From the NCBI GenBank assembly GCA_947498785.1, contig CANMLS010000036.1, positions 1-61,484 on the forward strand: 61,484 nucleotides of DNA, in the 5' to 3' direction. This stretch comes from an uncultured Aquimarina sp. GTDB taxonomy: Bacteria; Bacteroidota; Bacteroidia; Flavobacteriales; Flavobacteriaceae. How positions within the stretch are numbered: position 1 is the first letter of the stretch; each line of letters starts with the position of its first letter. Positions 54,212-61,484 of this stretch are shown here, in pieces. The translations under genes and the position numbers were made by a program. The notes under the pieces were generated by a model that searched no databases, was not told where the DNA came from, and worked only from the letters and a program-made list of their open reading frames with translations.

Positions 54212-54997
54212 ATGGATGAAGTACTTTATGACAAAAGAAATGATATGACACAGCCATACGTAAATATAAATATAGAAAATCAAGTAGGGATTATAGAATT
54301 TTTTCATCCTGCTCATAATTCGTTACCTGGAGATATTTTGGCAAAACTAGCAGAAACCATTACAGAAGCTGGAACTAATGATGAGATCAAAGTAATAGTG
54401 TTAAAAAGTGGCAGAGATAGAACCTTTTGTGCCGGAGCAAGTTTTAAAGAATTGATTAATATTAATGATGTCGAAACTGGAAAAGTGTTTTTCTCTGGGT
54501 TTGCTAATGTGATTAATGCTATGCGCAAATGTCCAAAATTCATTATTGGACGTGTACAAGGTAAAACCGTAGGTGGGGGAGTGGGACTTGCTTCAGCAAC
54601 TGATTACTGTATGGCAACCAAGTATGCATCAATAAAGCTAAGCGAACTTAATGTAGGTATAGGGCCATTTGTTGTAGGCCCAGCCATAGAACGTAAAATA
54701 GGATTGTCGGCAATGACACAGATTGCAATTGATGCAAATTCGTTTTATGATGCAGAGTGGGCCAAAGATAAAGGGTTGTTCACCAAAGTTTTTGAAGATA
54801 TAGGAACTCTGGATGCAGAGGTGAAAACTTTTACAGAACATTTATGTACTTATAATCCAGAAGCAATGGCAGATATGAAAAAAGCATTCTGGGCAGGAAC
54901 AGAAGATTGGGATACACTATTGTCTGACAGAGCGGTAACTAGTGGGCGATTAGCATTAAGTGATTTTACCAAAGAAACATTAAAACGATTTAAATAG
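54212..54997 (+). CDS. paaF: Enoyl-CoA hydratase PaaF
   Basis: 261 aa. Crotonase fold: VIVLKSGRDRTFCAGASFKEL (oxyanion hole) and VQGKTVGGGVGLASATDYCMAT. Hydrates 2,3-dehydroadipyl-CoA. An ATG at 54245 (MTQPYVNINIENQ) gives 250 aa and fits the family start better than 54212. Compared with PaaG, it differs in having FHPAHNSLPGD near the N-terminus, the signature of the Bacteroidota PaaF-like group. It lies 24 bp after paaZ. Confidence 0.88.
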   Translation: MDEVLYDKRNDMTQPYVNINIENQVGIIEFFHPAHNSLPGDILAKLAETITEAGTNDEIKVIVLKSGRDRTFCAGASFKELININDVETGKVFFSGFANVINAMRKCPKFIIGRVQGKTVGGGVGLASATDYCMATKYASIKLSELNVGIGPFVVGPAIERKIGLSAMTQIAIDANSFYDAEWAKDKGLFTKVFEDIGTLDAEVKTFTEHLCTYNPEAMADMKKAFWAGTEDWDTLLSDRAVTSGRLALSDFTKETLKRFK

Positions 54998-55098
54998 AAC
55001 ACTGAATAATGAATAAAAAAACAATAAATGATGAAGTTTAATTTTTGATTAGATGTAATAATTTAATGTTCCATATTTAATATTCAACATTTGATATT
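54998..55098. repeat. Imperfect inverted repeat in the paaF-paaY gap
   Basis: The left part (ACTGAATAATGAAT from about 55001) and the right part (ATTTAATATTCAACATTT at 55075-55092) are complementary in about 12 of 17 aligned bases. As with the paaG-paaH element, it runs from the stop of one gene to just before the next start. The ATGTTGAATATTAAAT arm is a frequent kind of Bacteroidota intergenic sequence. Confidence 0.45.
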
Positions 55099-55101
55099 TT
55101 T

Positions 55102-55698
55102 ATGATTTATAGCTTTAAAGGATACATACCCGTAGTGCACGAAAGTAGTTTTGTACATCCATTAGCAGCAGTCACTGGCAATGTGATTATAGGAAAAAAC
55201 TGCTATATCGGCCCAGGAGCTGCAATACGTGGTGATTGGGGTGAAATTATCCTTGAAGATGGAGTTAATGTACAAGAAAATTGTACAATACATATGTTTC
55301 CGGGGAAATCAATTGTACTCAAAGAAAGTGCACATGTTGGACACGGAGCAGTGATTCATGGTGCAAATTTAGGACAAAATTGTTTAATAGGAATGAATGC
55401 GGTAATTATGGATGATGCAGAAATAGGAGAAGAATGTATCGTAGGAGCAATGTCTTTTATAAAAGCAAATACAATATTTCCAAAACGAAGCTTAATCGTA
55501 GGAAATCCAGCCAAAGTGATCAAGGAGGTAAGTGATGATATGATCGCTTGGAAAACAAAAGGAACACGATTGTATCAGGAATTACCTGATGATTGTTTTG
55601 AATCATTACAAGAAGTTGAACCTTTGCGAGAAGTGCCAAAAGACCGATCGATGCAAGAAGCGTTTTATAAAACATTAGAAGAGTTTAAGAATAAATAA
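55102..55698 (+). CDS. paaY: PaaY, gamma-carbonic-anhydrase-like hexapeptide-repeat protein
   Basis: 198 aa. Left-handed beta-helix from hexapeptide repeats (VIIGKNCYIGPGAAIRGDWG, SAHVGHGAVIHGANLGQN, CLIGMNAVIMDDAEIGEECIVGA). Such PaaY proteins act as thioesterases or helpers clearing inhibitory CoA side-products of the pathway. Metal His residues (in HMF, HVGHG, HGA) are present. Last gene of the paa operon. Confidence 0.9.
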   Translation: MIYSFKGYIPVVHESSFVHPLAAVTGNVIIGKNCYIGPGAAIRGDWGEIILEDGVNVQENCTIHMFPGKSIVLKESAHVGHGAVIHGANLGQNCLIGMNAVIMDDAEIGEECIVGAMSFIKANTIFPKRSLIVGNPAKVIKEVSDDMIAWKTKGTRLYQELPDDCFESLQEVEPLREVPKDRSMQEAFYKTLEEFKNK

Positions 55699-55759
55699 TC
55701 GAGAGACCTCATAGGTTTTTAAAGTCTGTGCGGTCTGATATTGATTTATAAACTAATAG

Positions 55760-55773
55760 CTAACAAACATTAG
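55760..55773. promoter_or_regulatory. Operator-like palindrome before the E2 gene
   Basis: CTAAC-AAAC-ATTAG resembles operator 1 of the paa operon (CTAAC-AATC-GTTAG): the same 4-nt spacer and arms differing by one base. Ends 9 bp before the E2 start codon. Confidence 0.4.
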
Positions 55774-55782
55774 TTAACCAAA

Positions 55783-57087
55783 ATGGAAATAATTGAATTA
55801 AAAATGCCCAAAATGGGCGAGAGTATATCAGAAGCTACCATTCTTAATTGGTTAAAGAATGTTGGCGATACAGTAGAAGAGGATGAGACTATTTTGGAAG
55901 TAGCTACAGATAAAGTAGATTCTGAAGTACCATCTCCTTGTACAGGAGTAATCACAGAAATATTGTTTCAGCCTAACGAAGTGGTCGAAGTAGGAAAAGT
56001 GATTGCTATGATTAGTGAGGACGCCACTCAAGGTATCAAGAAGACAATAACCAAAGAAAATGTATCTGTTACTGAAGAGAATCTTTCTAAAAAGAATAAA
56101 GAAATATCTGTTTCAAAGTCAAAGGAAGAGCATACAACTCAAAAACTAATCTCTAATCAAGATGCTTTTTTATCTCCATTAGTGCTCAGTATAGCGCAGA
56201 AAGAAAATTTAACACTAGAGGAAGTGCAAAGTATCCAGGGAACAGGTGCAAAAGGTCGAATTCGCAAAAGCGATGTGATGCACTACATAAAAAATAGAAA
56301 ATATCCCTTACCAAGCCGGCCACAATCAGAAACTTCCAAATCTAGCTATAATACACGACCTATTGCATTCGTAGAAGGTAAAGACCGCATTGTAGAAATG
56401 GATCGTATGCGTAAAATGATCGCAGATCATATGGTGTATTCTAAGCATACATCTCCTCATGTGACCAGTTACATAGAAGTTGATGTAACCAATATCGTGA
56501 ATTGGAGAAATGCAGTGAAGATAGCATTTCAGGAAAAACATGGAGAGAAATTAACGTTTACACCAATTTTTGTAGAAGCAGTAGCAAAAGCAATTCAAGA
56601 GTATCCAATGATTAATGTTTCTGTGGATGGCAAAAACATTGTAGTTCATAATGATATTAATATAGGAATGGCAACGGCATTACCCAATGGAAATCTGATT
56701 GTTCCTGTAGTAAAAAATGCAGATGAGAAGAACCTCCTCGGATTAGCTAAAAGAGTAAATCATCTGGCAAATAGTGCAAGGAGTAATGATTTAAAACCAG
56801 ATGAAGTCAAAGGAAGTACATTTACAATTTCTAATGTAGGAACATTTGGGAGTCTAATGGGAACACCAATTATAAATCAACCCGAAGTGGCGATTCTGGC
56901 TTTAGGAATCATAAAAAAAAGACCCGAAGTGATTCCCACAGAAAAAGGAGATGAAATTGCAATACGGAGTATGATGTATCTATCCTTATCTTTTGATCAT
57001 AGGGTTGTAGATGGATTTCTAGGAGGATCATTCTTGCGTAAAGTAGGAGATGAATTAGAAGCTTTTGATAATAATAGAGAGATTTAA
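55783..57087 (+). CDS. 2-oxo acid dehydrogenase E2 (dihydrolipoamide acyltransferase)
   Basis: 434 aa. Lipoyl domain (about 1-75) with the lipoyl Lys in EVATDKVDSEVPSP; E3/E1-binding domain (about 125-165) with SPLVLSIAQKENL and GAKGRIRKSDV; catalytic domain (about 195-434) with FTISNVGTFG and the His-Asp motif SFDHRVVDGF. Together with the E1 fusion and aminotransferase downstream it most likely belongs to the branched-chain 2-oxoacid dehydrogenase. It lies 84 bp after paaY with an operator-like palindrome between, so it may be co-regulated with paa. Confidence 0.92.
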   Translation: MEIIELKMPKMGESISEATILNWLKNVGDTVEEDETILEVATDKVDSEVPSPCTGVITEILFQPNEVVEVGKVIAMISEDATQGIKKTITKENVSVTEENLSKKNKEISVSKSKEEHTTQKLISNQDAFLSPLVLSIAQKENLTLEEVQSIQGTGAKGRIRKSDVMHYIKNRKYPLPSRPQSETSKSSYNTRPIAFVEGKDRIVEMDRMRKMIADHMVYSKHTSPHVTSYIEVDVTNIVNWRNAVKIAFQEKHGEKLTFTPIFVEAVAKAIQEYPMINVSVDGKNIVVHNDINIGMATALPNGNLIVPVVKNADEKNLLGLAKRVNHLANSARSNDLKPDEVKGSTFTISNVGTFGSLMGTPIINQPEVAILALGIIKKRPEVIPTEKGDEIAIRSMMYLSLSFDHRVVDGFLGGSFLRKVGDELEAFDNNREI

Positions 57088-57155
57088 GAAATATAGGTAT
57101 GAATATAGAATTACGATTAAAATGAATATGCTTCCTCTCCTTGTAGAGAGGACTA

Positions 57156-57197
57156 GAGTAATGGGAGTTTTCTATTATTTCCCATTTACTCCTTTTT
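57156..57197 (+). terminator. Terminator after the E2 gene
   Basis: GAGTAATGGGA (57156-57166) pairs with TCCCATTTACTC (57180-57191) with one bulge and is followed by CTTTTTG. A second small hairpin, CCTCTC/GAGAGG, lies just before it near 57134-57151. Confidence 0.6.
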
Positions 57198-57225
57198 GAA
57201 AATTAAAACTAAATATAAAATAAAT

Positions 57226-57328
57226 GCGCAAAGGATAGTAGCGGCATCCTTTTTTGTCGTTTCGAGCGTAGTCGAGAAGTAAGACAAAAAAGATATAGCG
57301 AATAGCCTGATCCAAAAGGGATGCGCCC
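57226..57328 (+). ncRNA. Candidate structured RNA element upstream of ilvE, with a REP insertion
   Basis: A multi-stem fold is visible: GCGC (57226-57229) with GCGC (57323-57326), GGAT (57233-57236) with ATCC (57310-57313), GGC (57243-57245) with GCC (57305-57307), and TTTTTTGTC (57250-57258) with GACAAAAAA (57283-57291). The loop holds a REP-like TTTCGAGCGTAGTCGAGAAG. Sequences with GGATAGTAGCGGCATCC and GATATAGCGAATAGCC recur upstream of genes in many flavobacteria as far as I recall; Flavo-1 RNA is a candidate family, not verified. Confidence 0.5.
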
Positions 57329-57342
57329 AAAAACATAAAAAA

Positions 57343-58416
57343 ATGGAAGAACACATTAAAATTAGAAGAACCGCAAATTCGAAGTTAAAGGATATTGATT
57401 TTTCTACTATTCCTTTAGGAAGAACTTTTACTGATCATATGTTTGTGTGTGAATATAAAGATGGAGCTTGGCGAAACCCTCGAATAGAACCTCTGGAATT
57501 GATTCCGACACACCCAGCGGCGATGGCTTTGCATTATGGTCAAGCAATTTTTGAAGGTATGAAAGCTACTGTTGGCAATAATAATATTCCATTGTTATTT
57601 AGACCAGAAGAGAATGCAAAACGATTTAATCACAGTGCTGCCAGAATGGGAATGCCTGCTGTTTCTGAAACTCTCTTTGTAGAAGCGGTAAAACAGATTG
57701 TTAGTGTTGAGCATAATTGGATTCCGCCCCAAGAAGGTAGTGCATTGTATTTACGTCCATTTATGTATGCAGATGAACCTTTTATAGGAATGCGTGCAGC
57801 AACAAGCTATAAATTTATTGTAATCTGCTCTCCTGCTGAACCAATTTTTACTAAAAAAATAAGATTATATGCAGAGACAGAATACATAAGAGCAGCTGAC
57901 GGTGGGACAGGAGAAGCAAAAGCTTCAGGAAACTATGCTGCAGCAATCTTACCTACCGAAAAAGCCAAAGCCAAGGGATATGATCAGGTATTATGGTTAG
58001 ATGCTAATGAACATAAATATATTCAGGAAGTAGGAACAATGAATATCTTTTTTAAAGTTGATGGTCGATTTATTACTCCAAGTACAAATGGATCTATTTT
58101 AAAAGGAATTACTAGAGATAGCGTAATAACTTTATTAAAAGATAAAGGTTTTGAAGTAGAGGAACGTCCAATTACAATTGATGAGATGATTGACTTTTCA
58201 AAAGAAGGAAAACTAGAAGAAGCTTTTGGTACTGGTACAGCAGTTGCTATAGCAATGGTAGAAGCAATAGGGTACATTGATGAGGTGATTACATTACCAG
58301 AAAACAACCCGGTAAGTCAGGATATAAAAAATACTCTTAATGAAATAAAGGCACAAAAGAGAGAAGATAAACACGGCTGGATTATACCAGTAGATGTAAA
58401 AGAAGAAGTAGGATAA
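57343..58416 (+). CDS. ilvE: Branched-chain-amino-acid aminotransferase
   Basis: 357 aa. Class IV PLP aminotransferase of the larger BCAT (type II) group: HPAAMALHYGQAIFEGMKA, LYLRPFMYADEPFIG, TGEAKASGNYAAAILPTEKA (PLP Lys in this region), YIQEVGTMNIFF and GTGTAVAIAMV. It converts Val, Leu and Ile to 2-oxoacids or the reverse, matching the neighbouring 2-oxoacid dehydrogenase subunits. It lies after the structured RNA element and 49 bp before the E1 start. Confidence 0.93.
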   Translation: MEEHIKIRRTANSKLKDIDFSTIPLGRTFTDHMFVCEYKDGAWRNPRIEPLELIPTHPAAMALHYGQAIFEGMKATVGNNNIPLLFRPEENAKRFNHSAARMGMPAVSETLFVEAVKQIVSVEHNWIPPQEGSALYLRPFMYADEPFIGMRAATSYKFIVICSPAEPIFTKKIRLYAETEYIRAADGGTGEAKASGNYAAAILPTEKAKAKGYDQVLWLDANEHKYIQEVGTMNIFFKVDGRFITPSTNGSILKGITRDSVITLLKDKGFEVEERPITIDEMIDFSKEGKLEEAFGTGTAVAIAMVEAIGYIDEVITLPENNPVSQDIKNTLNEIKAQKREDKHGWIIPVDVKEEVG

Positions 58417-58465
58417 ATGTTTGGATGCTTATAAAAGCAATCTATATTTCAAAAATTTGAAAATT

Positions 58466-60553
58466 ATGTTAGCCCAAAAAACGATAGCAAAAGAAGTATT
58501 ACAAAAAGCATTTTCTACATTATGCACCGCAAAAAGCATGACCGAACTCTATGAGGAGAATTTTAAGACGGTTTCTAAATATGTACATGCTACATCGAGA
58601 GGTCACGAAGCCATTCAGATTGCTACCGCGATGCAACTATTACCTCAGGATTATGTATTTCCATATTATAGAGACGATTCGATGTTATTAGGTATCGGAA
58701 TGCGACCATACGATCTTATGTTACAATTATTGGCTAAAAAAGATGATCCGTTTTCTGGAGGAAGAACCTATTATTCGCACCCGAGTTTACGAGATGATGA
58801 TAAACCAAAAATACCACATCAATCCTCAGCGACAGGGATGCAAACAATTCCGGCAACCGGAGTAGCTATGGGGATGCAGTATAAAGAATTAGTAGGAATT
58901 GATCATAGCACAATAAACAATTCAAATACGAGTGAGATATCCAAATTACCACTAGTGGTATGTTCTTTGGGAGATGCTTCGGTTACTGAAGGAGAAATTG
59001 CAGAAGCATTTCAGATGGCCGCCTTAAAGCAATTGCCAATTCTATATTTAGTACAAGATAATGGGTGGGATATTTCGGCTAATGCAGAAGAAACCCGAGC
59101 ACAAAATGCTTTTGAATATGCAGCAGGATTTAATGGACTTGAAGCTATTTCTATTGATGGAGCAAATTTTACTGAGAGCTATTTGGCGATAGAAGAAGTG
59201 ATTAAAAAAATACGAGAAGAACGTAGACCAATACTTGTACATGCAAAAGTGCCATTGTTAAACCATCATACATCTGGAGTGAGAATGGAGTGGTATCGAG
59301 ATGATTTAGAAGAGGCTCGTTCTCGTGATCCATATCCCGTATTGCGAAATCAATTGTTGGGAAATGGATTTACAAAAGAAGAAGTAGATGCGATTGAGGT
59401 TGATGCAAAAGTCACTGTAGCTAAAGATTTTCAAGAAGCTATAAAAGCCGAAGACCCAAAACCTGAGGATCTATTTACTCATGATTTTGCTCCAACGCCT
59501 ATTACAGAAGAAAAGGGAGAACGATCTCCATCAGATAAGGAAGAAGTAGTGATGGTAGACTGTGCTTTATTTGCAGTCGAAGAATTAATGAAGAAACACA
59601 CAGAATGTTTGTTATATGGACAAGATGTAGGAGGACGATTGGGAGGTGTTTTTAGAGAAGCAGCAACATTAGCTCAAAAATTTGGAGACGAACGTGTATT
59701 TAATACTCCCATCCAGGAGGCTTTTATTGTTGGATCAACCGTAGGAATGTCTGCCGTAGGTTTAAAACCAATTGTAGAAGTACAATTTGCAGATTATATC
59801 TGGCCGGGATTAAATCAGTTGTTTACAGAGGTGAGTAGGTCTTGTTACTTATCTAACGGAAAATGGCCAGTGTCTATGATTTTGAGAGTGCCTATTGGAG
59901 CATATGGTAGTGGTGGACCATATCATTCTTCCTCTGTAGAATCAGTGGTTACTAATATTCGTGGAATTAAGATTGCATATCCGAGTAATGGTGCAGACCT
60001 TAAAGGATTGATGAAAGCAGCGTATTACGACCCCAATCCAGTGGTGATTTTAGAACATAAAGGATTGTATTGGTCCAAAGTTAAGGGAACAGAAGCAGCA
60101 AGGACTATAGAACCATCAGAAGAGTATGTGTTACCTTTTGGGAAAGCTAATATTGTACAACGTATTTGGCCACAGGATGAAAAAGAAACATTGACTGTAG
60201 TTACTTACGGTATGGGAGTGCATTGGGCATTGAATGCTACAAAAAGTATAAAAGATACTGTCGAAATTATAGATTTACGAACACTTTATCCGTTGGATGA
60301 AGAAACAATTATGGAATCGGTTAAAAAAACCAAAAAATGTCTTGTGGTAACAGAAGAGCCAAGTAATAATTCGTTTGCCAGAGCTTTAGCAGGAAAGATT
60401 CAGGAAGAATGTTTTAAATCCTTAGATGCACCGGTTATGACGATAGGATCAGAAAACATGCCTGCTATTCCATTAAATAGCATATTAGAACAAACAATGA
60501 TTCCTTCTACAGAGAAAGTGAAAATTAAGATTGAAGAGTTGTTGAGGTATTAA
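58466..60553 (+). CDS. 2-oxoisovalerate dehydrogenase E1, alpha/beta fusion
   Basis: 695 aa from the ATG at 58466 (an in-frame TTG at 58421 would add 15 residues). The E1 alpha part (about 1-345) has ATSRGHEAIQIA, PYYRDDSMLLG and the thiamine-diphosphate motif GDASVTEGE. The E1 beta part (about 365-695) has YGQDVGGRLGGVFREA, EVQFADYIWPGLNQL and GSGGPYHSSSVE. This fused form is common in Bacteroidota. Its partner E2 is at 55783; no E3 (lipoamide dehydrogenase) is in the window. Confidence 0.93.
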   Translation: MLAQKTIAKEVLQKAFSTLCTAKSMTELYEENFKTVSKYVHATSRGHEAIQIATAMQLLPQDYVFPYYRDDSMLLGIGMRPYDLMLQLLAKKDDPFSGGRTYYSHPSLRDDDKPKIPHQSSATGMQTIPATGVAMGMQYKELVGIDHSTINNSNTSEISKLPLVVCSLGDASVTEGEIAEAFQMAALKQLPILYLVQDNGWDISANAEETRAQNAFEYAAGFNGLEAISIDGANFTESYLAIEEVIKKIREERRPILVHAKVPLLNHHTSGVRMEWYRDDLEEARSRDPYPVLRNQLLGNGFTKEEVDAIEVDAKVTVAKDFQEAIKAEDPKPEDLFTHDFAPTPITEEKGERSPSDKEEVVMVDCALFAVEELMKKHTECLLYGQDVGGRLGGVFREAATLAQKFGDERVFNTPIQEAFIVGSTVGMSAVGLKPIVEVQFADYIWPGLNQLFTEVSRSCYLSNGKWPVSMILRVPIGAYGSGGPYHSSSVESVVTNIRGIKIAYPSNGADLKGLMKAAYYDPNPVVILEHKGLYWSKVKGTEAARTIEPSEEYVLPFGKANIVQRIWPQDEKETLTVVTYGMGVHWALNATKSIKDTVEIIDLRTLYPLDEETIMESVKKTKKCLVVTEEPSNNSFARALAGKIQEECFKSLDAPVMTIGSENMPAIPLNSILEQTMIPSTEKVKIKIEELLRY

Positions 60554-60578
60554 AGTCTAGAAGATATTTTATACTATT

Positions 60579-61169
60579 CTACTGATCCAAATATTTTAAG
60601 CCTAATTCTATAATTTTTTCTTCATCTTTTAAATCATAAGGAATAGGGAATAAATAACTTATTCCATTAAGACCTACATATGGAGACAATTCATTTGGTA
60701 AAGGTTCACCTGCCAAAAACATGTAAGAAATGGTTTCGAATTTAGAAATTTTTTCTTTATAAGAGGTAAATAGTACTTTGAAATCTTTAGAATTTACAGC
60801 GCCTAAAATACTTCCCCCTTCATAAAGACCGGTTATATTAATAATTGCAAAAGAAGCTTCCCCATCTACATTTACAAAATAGTTGTAATTTTCTTCTGAA
60901 TTGCTGACAAAATTAAATTCATCTTCAAGTTCATCTGTTTTATAATTAAATGCTTCTATTTTATGTTGACCATCTTCCAACATGCTTTTTGCAATTGGAG
61001 TATTAGAATAATAACTGGCATATATAGTATCATCAATTTTGAAATTTATTTGAACTTCGGTAATATTAATACAATATACACTAGAACGTTCAGGTATAGA
61101 ACTACAAGAACATAGAACAAAAGTGCATATTAAAATAAAAGAAATAAAATTAGAATAATTTGTTTTCAT
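60579..61169 (-). CDS. Lipoprotein of unknown function
   Basis: 196 aa. It has a lipoprotein signal peptide with lipobox VLCSC (Cys at about 22) and then a soluble beta-rich domain of about 170 residues without motifs I recognise. A PEGA-like or carboxypeptidase-regulatory-like stretch (DDTIYASYYSNTPIAKSMLEDGQHKIEA) is hinted at. Convergent with the E1 gene, 25 bp away. Confidence 0.75.
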   Translation of the reverse strand: MKTNYSNFISFILICTFVLCSCSSIPERSSVYCINITEVQINFKIDDTIYASYYSNTPIAKSMLEDGQHKIEAFNYKTDELEDEFNFVSNSEENYNYFVNVDGEASFAIINITGLYEGGSILGAVNSKDFKVLFTSYKEKISKFETISYMFLAGEPLPNELSPYVGLNGISYLFPIPYDLKDEEKIIELGLKYLDQ

Positions 61170-61484
61170 ATTTTTAAATTAGGATAAAGTGTGAATAAAT
61201 AACCATTCTATCTAACTAACAATTTGGATTGTTTATCTACTAATGCAAAAAAAATACCTGTAGTATTATATTACTTTCATTTCTAGTAAAATTTGTTAAG
61301 TACTCTATAGGTTTTCTGGTTATAAAACTAGACATTCTTCGACTATATAGAAAAGCTATGTTGGGTATGATTTATAAATTTCACCTACAAAAGGATAAAT
61401 TTTATTATAGGGTTACCCATTTAGTTCGCAATTATTTTTAGTTGTTTAACAGTTACGGGTTCATGCATAGTACACCTTTCTAGT
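61170..61484. other. Intergenic region to the window end, 315 bp, no gene found
   Basis: AT-rich sequence upstream of the lipoprotein gene. No ORF, RNA gene or repeat was recognised. Confidence 0.6.

Overview
The window looks like a low-GC chromosomal segment of a marine-type Flavobacteriaceae (Bacteroidota), in the style of Aquimarina and relatives. The evidence is two secreted proteins with C-terminal type IX secretion (T9SS) sorting domains, a SusD-free but typical Bacteroidota set of families (HYC_CC_PP, GSCFA, choice-of-anchor A and I, two-component propeller kinase), flavobacterial promoter boxes (TAnnTTTG), and the characteristic intergenic inverted repeats of this group. No rRNA, tRNA, CRISPR array, transposase or phage module was found. 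The genus is inference.

Layout. 1-8.9 kb: end of a 21-bp tandem repeat, then a minus-strand heavy-metal (probably Cu/Ag) RND efflux operon: HYC_CC_PP protein, CusA-type pump, four-helix-bundle (S23/IVP) protein, TolC-type channel, HMA-MauE membrane protein, CusB-type adaptor. 9-13.2 kb: GNAT, small DMT transporter, nitroreductase, Crp/Fnr regulator, a decarboxylase broken by a deletion, DUF3052 protein. 13.4-18 kb: LytTR response regulator plus propeller histidine kinase, and a secreted unknown. 18.5-41.5 kb: mostly housekeeping and cell-envelope genes (muramidase, SpoU methylase, alanine symporter, OmpA protein, era, T9SS adhesin, choice-of-anchor I lipoprotein, der, MerR, CapA, M23 peptidase, alaS, GSCFA, aromatic amino acid hydroxylase, T9SS serine protease, META lipoprotein). 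41.7-55.7 kb: TetR regulator and a phenylacetate (paa) catabolic operon, E-A-B-C-D-VOC-G-H-I-J-Z-F-Y. 55.8-60.5 kb: branched-chain 2-oxoacid dehydrogenase E2, branched-chain aminotransferase, fused E1 alpha/beta. A lipoprotein closes the window.

How the genes work together. PaaABCDE make the epoxide of phenylacetyl-CoA; PaaG isomerises it to oxepin-CoA; PaaZ opens and oxidises the ring; PaaJ, PaaF and PaaH do beta-oxidation; PaaI and PaaY are accessory. Two perfect palindromes with 4-nt spacers sit just upstream of paaE, directly after a good flavobacterial promoter, and are the likely operators of the TetR protein encoded next door. A weaker relative of the site lies before the E2 gene. No phenylacetate-CoA ligase (paaK) is present here.

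Most interesting signal. Three genes for S23/IVP-like four-helix-bundle proteins sit inside unrelated operons (one in the metal operon, two in paa). Each is bracketed by a near-perfect inverted repeat (16/16, 14/15 and 16/17 bases). In each case the arms run from the stop of the upstream gene to the start of the downstream gene, in two cases becoming part of the downstream protein's N-terminus. Two further paa junctions hold the same kind of inverted repeat with no gene inside, and one of these shares a 19-bp arm with an S23-bearing copy. This looks like a family of small operon-tolerant cassettes. In the same operon lies an 80-residue protein made almost entirely of 7-residue repeats, and two other 21-bp/7-residue repeats occur in the window.
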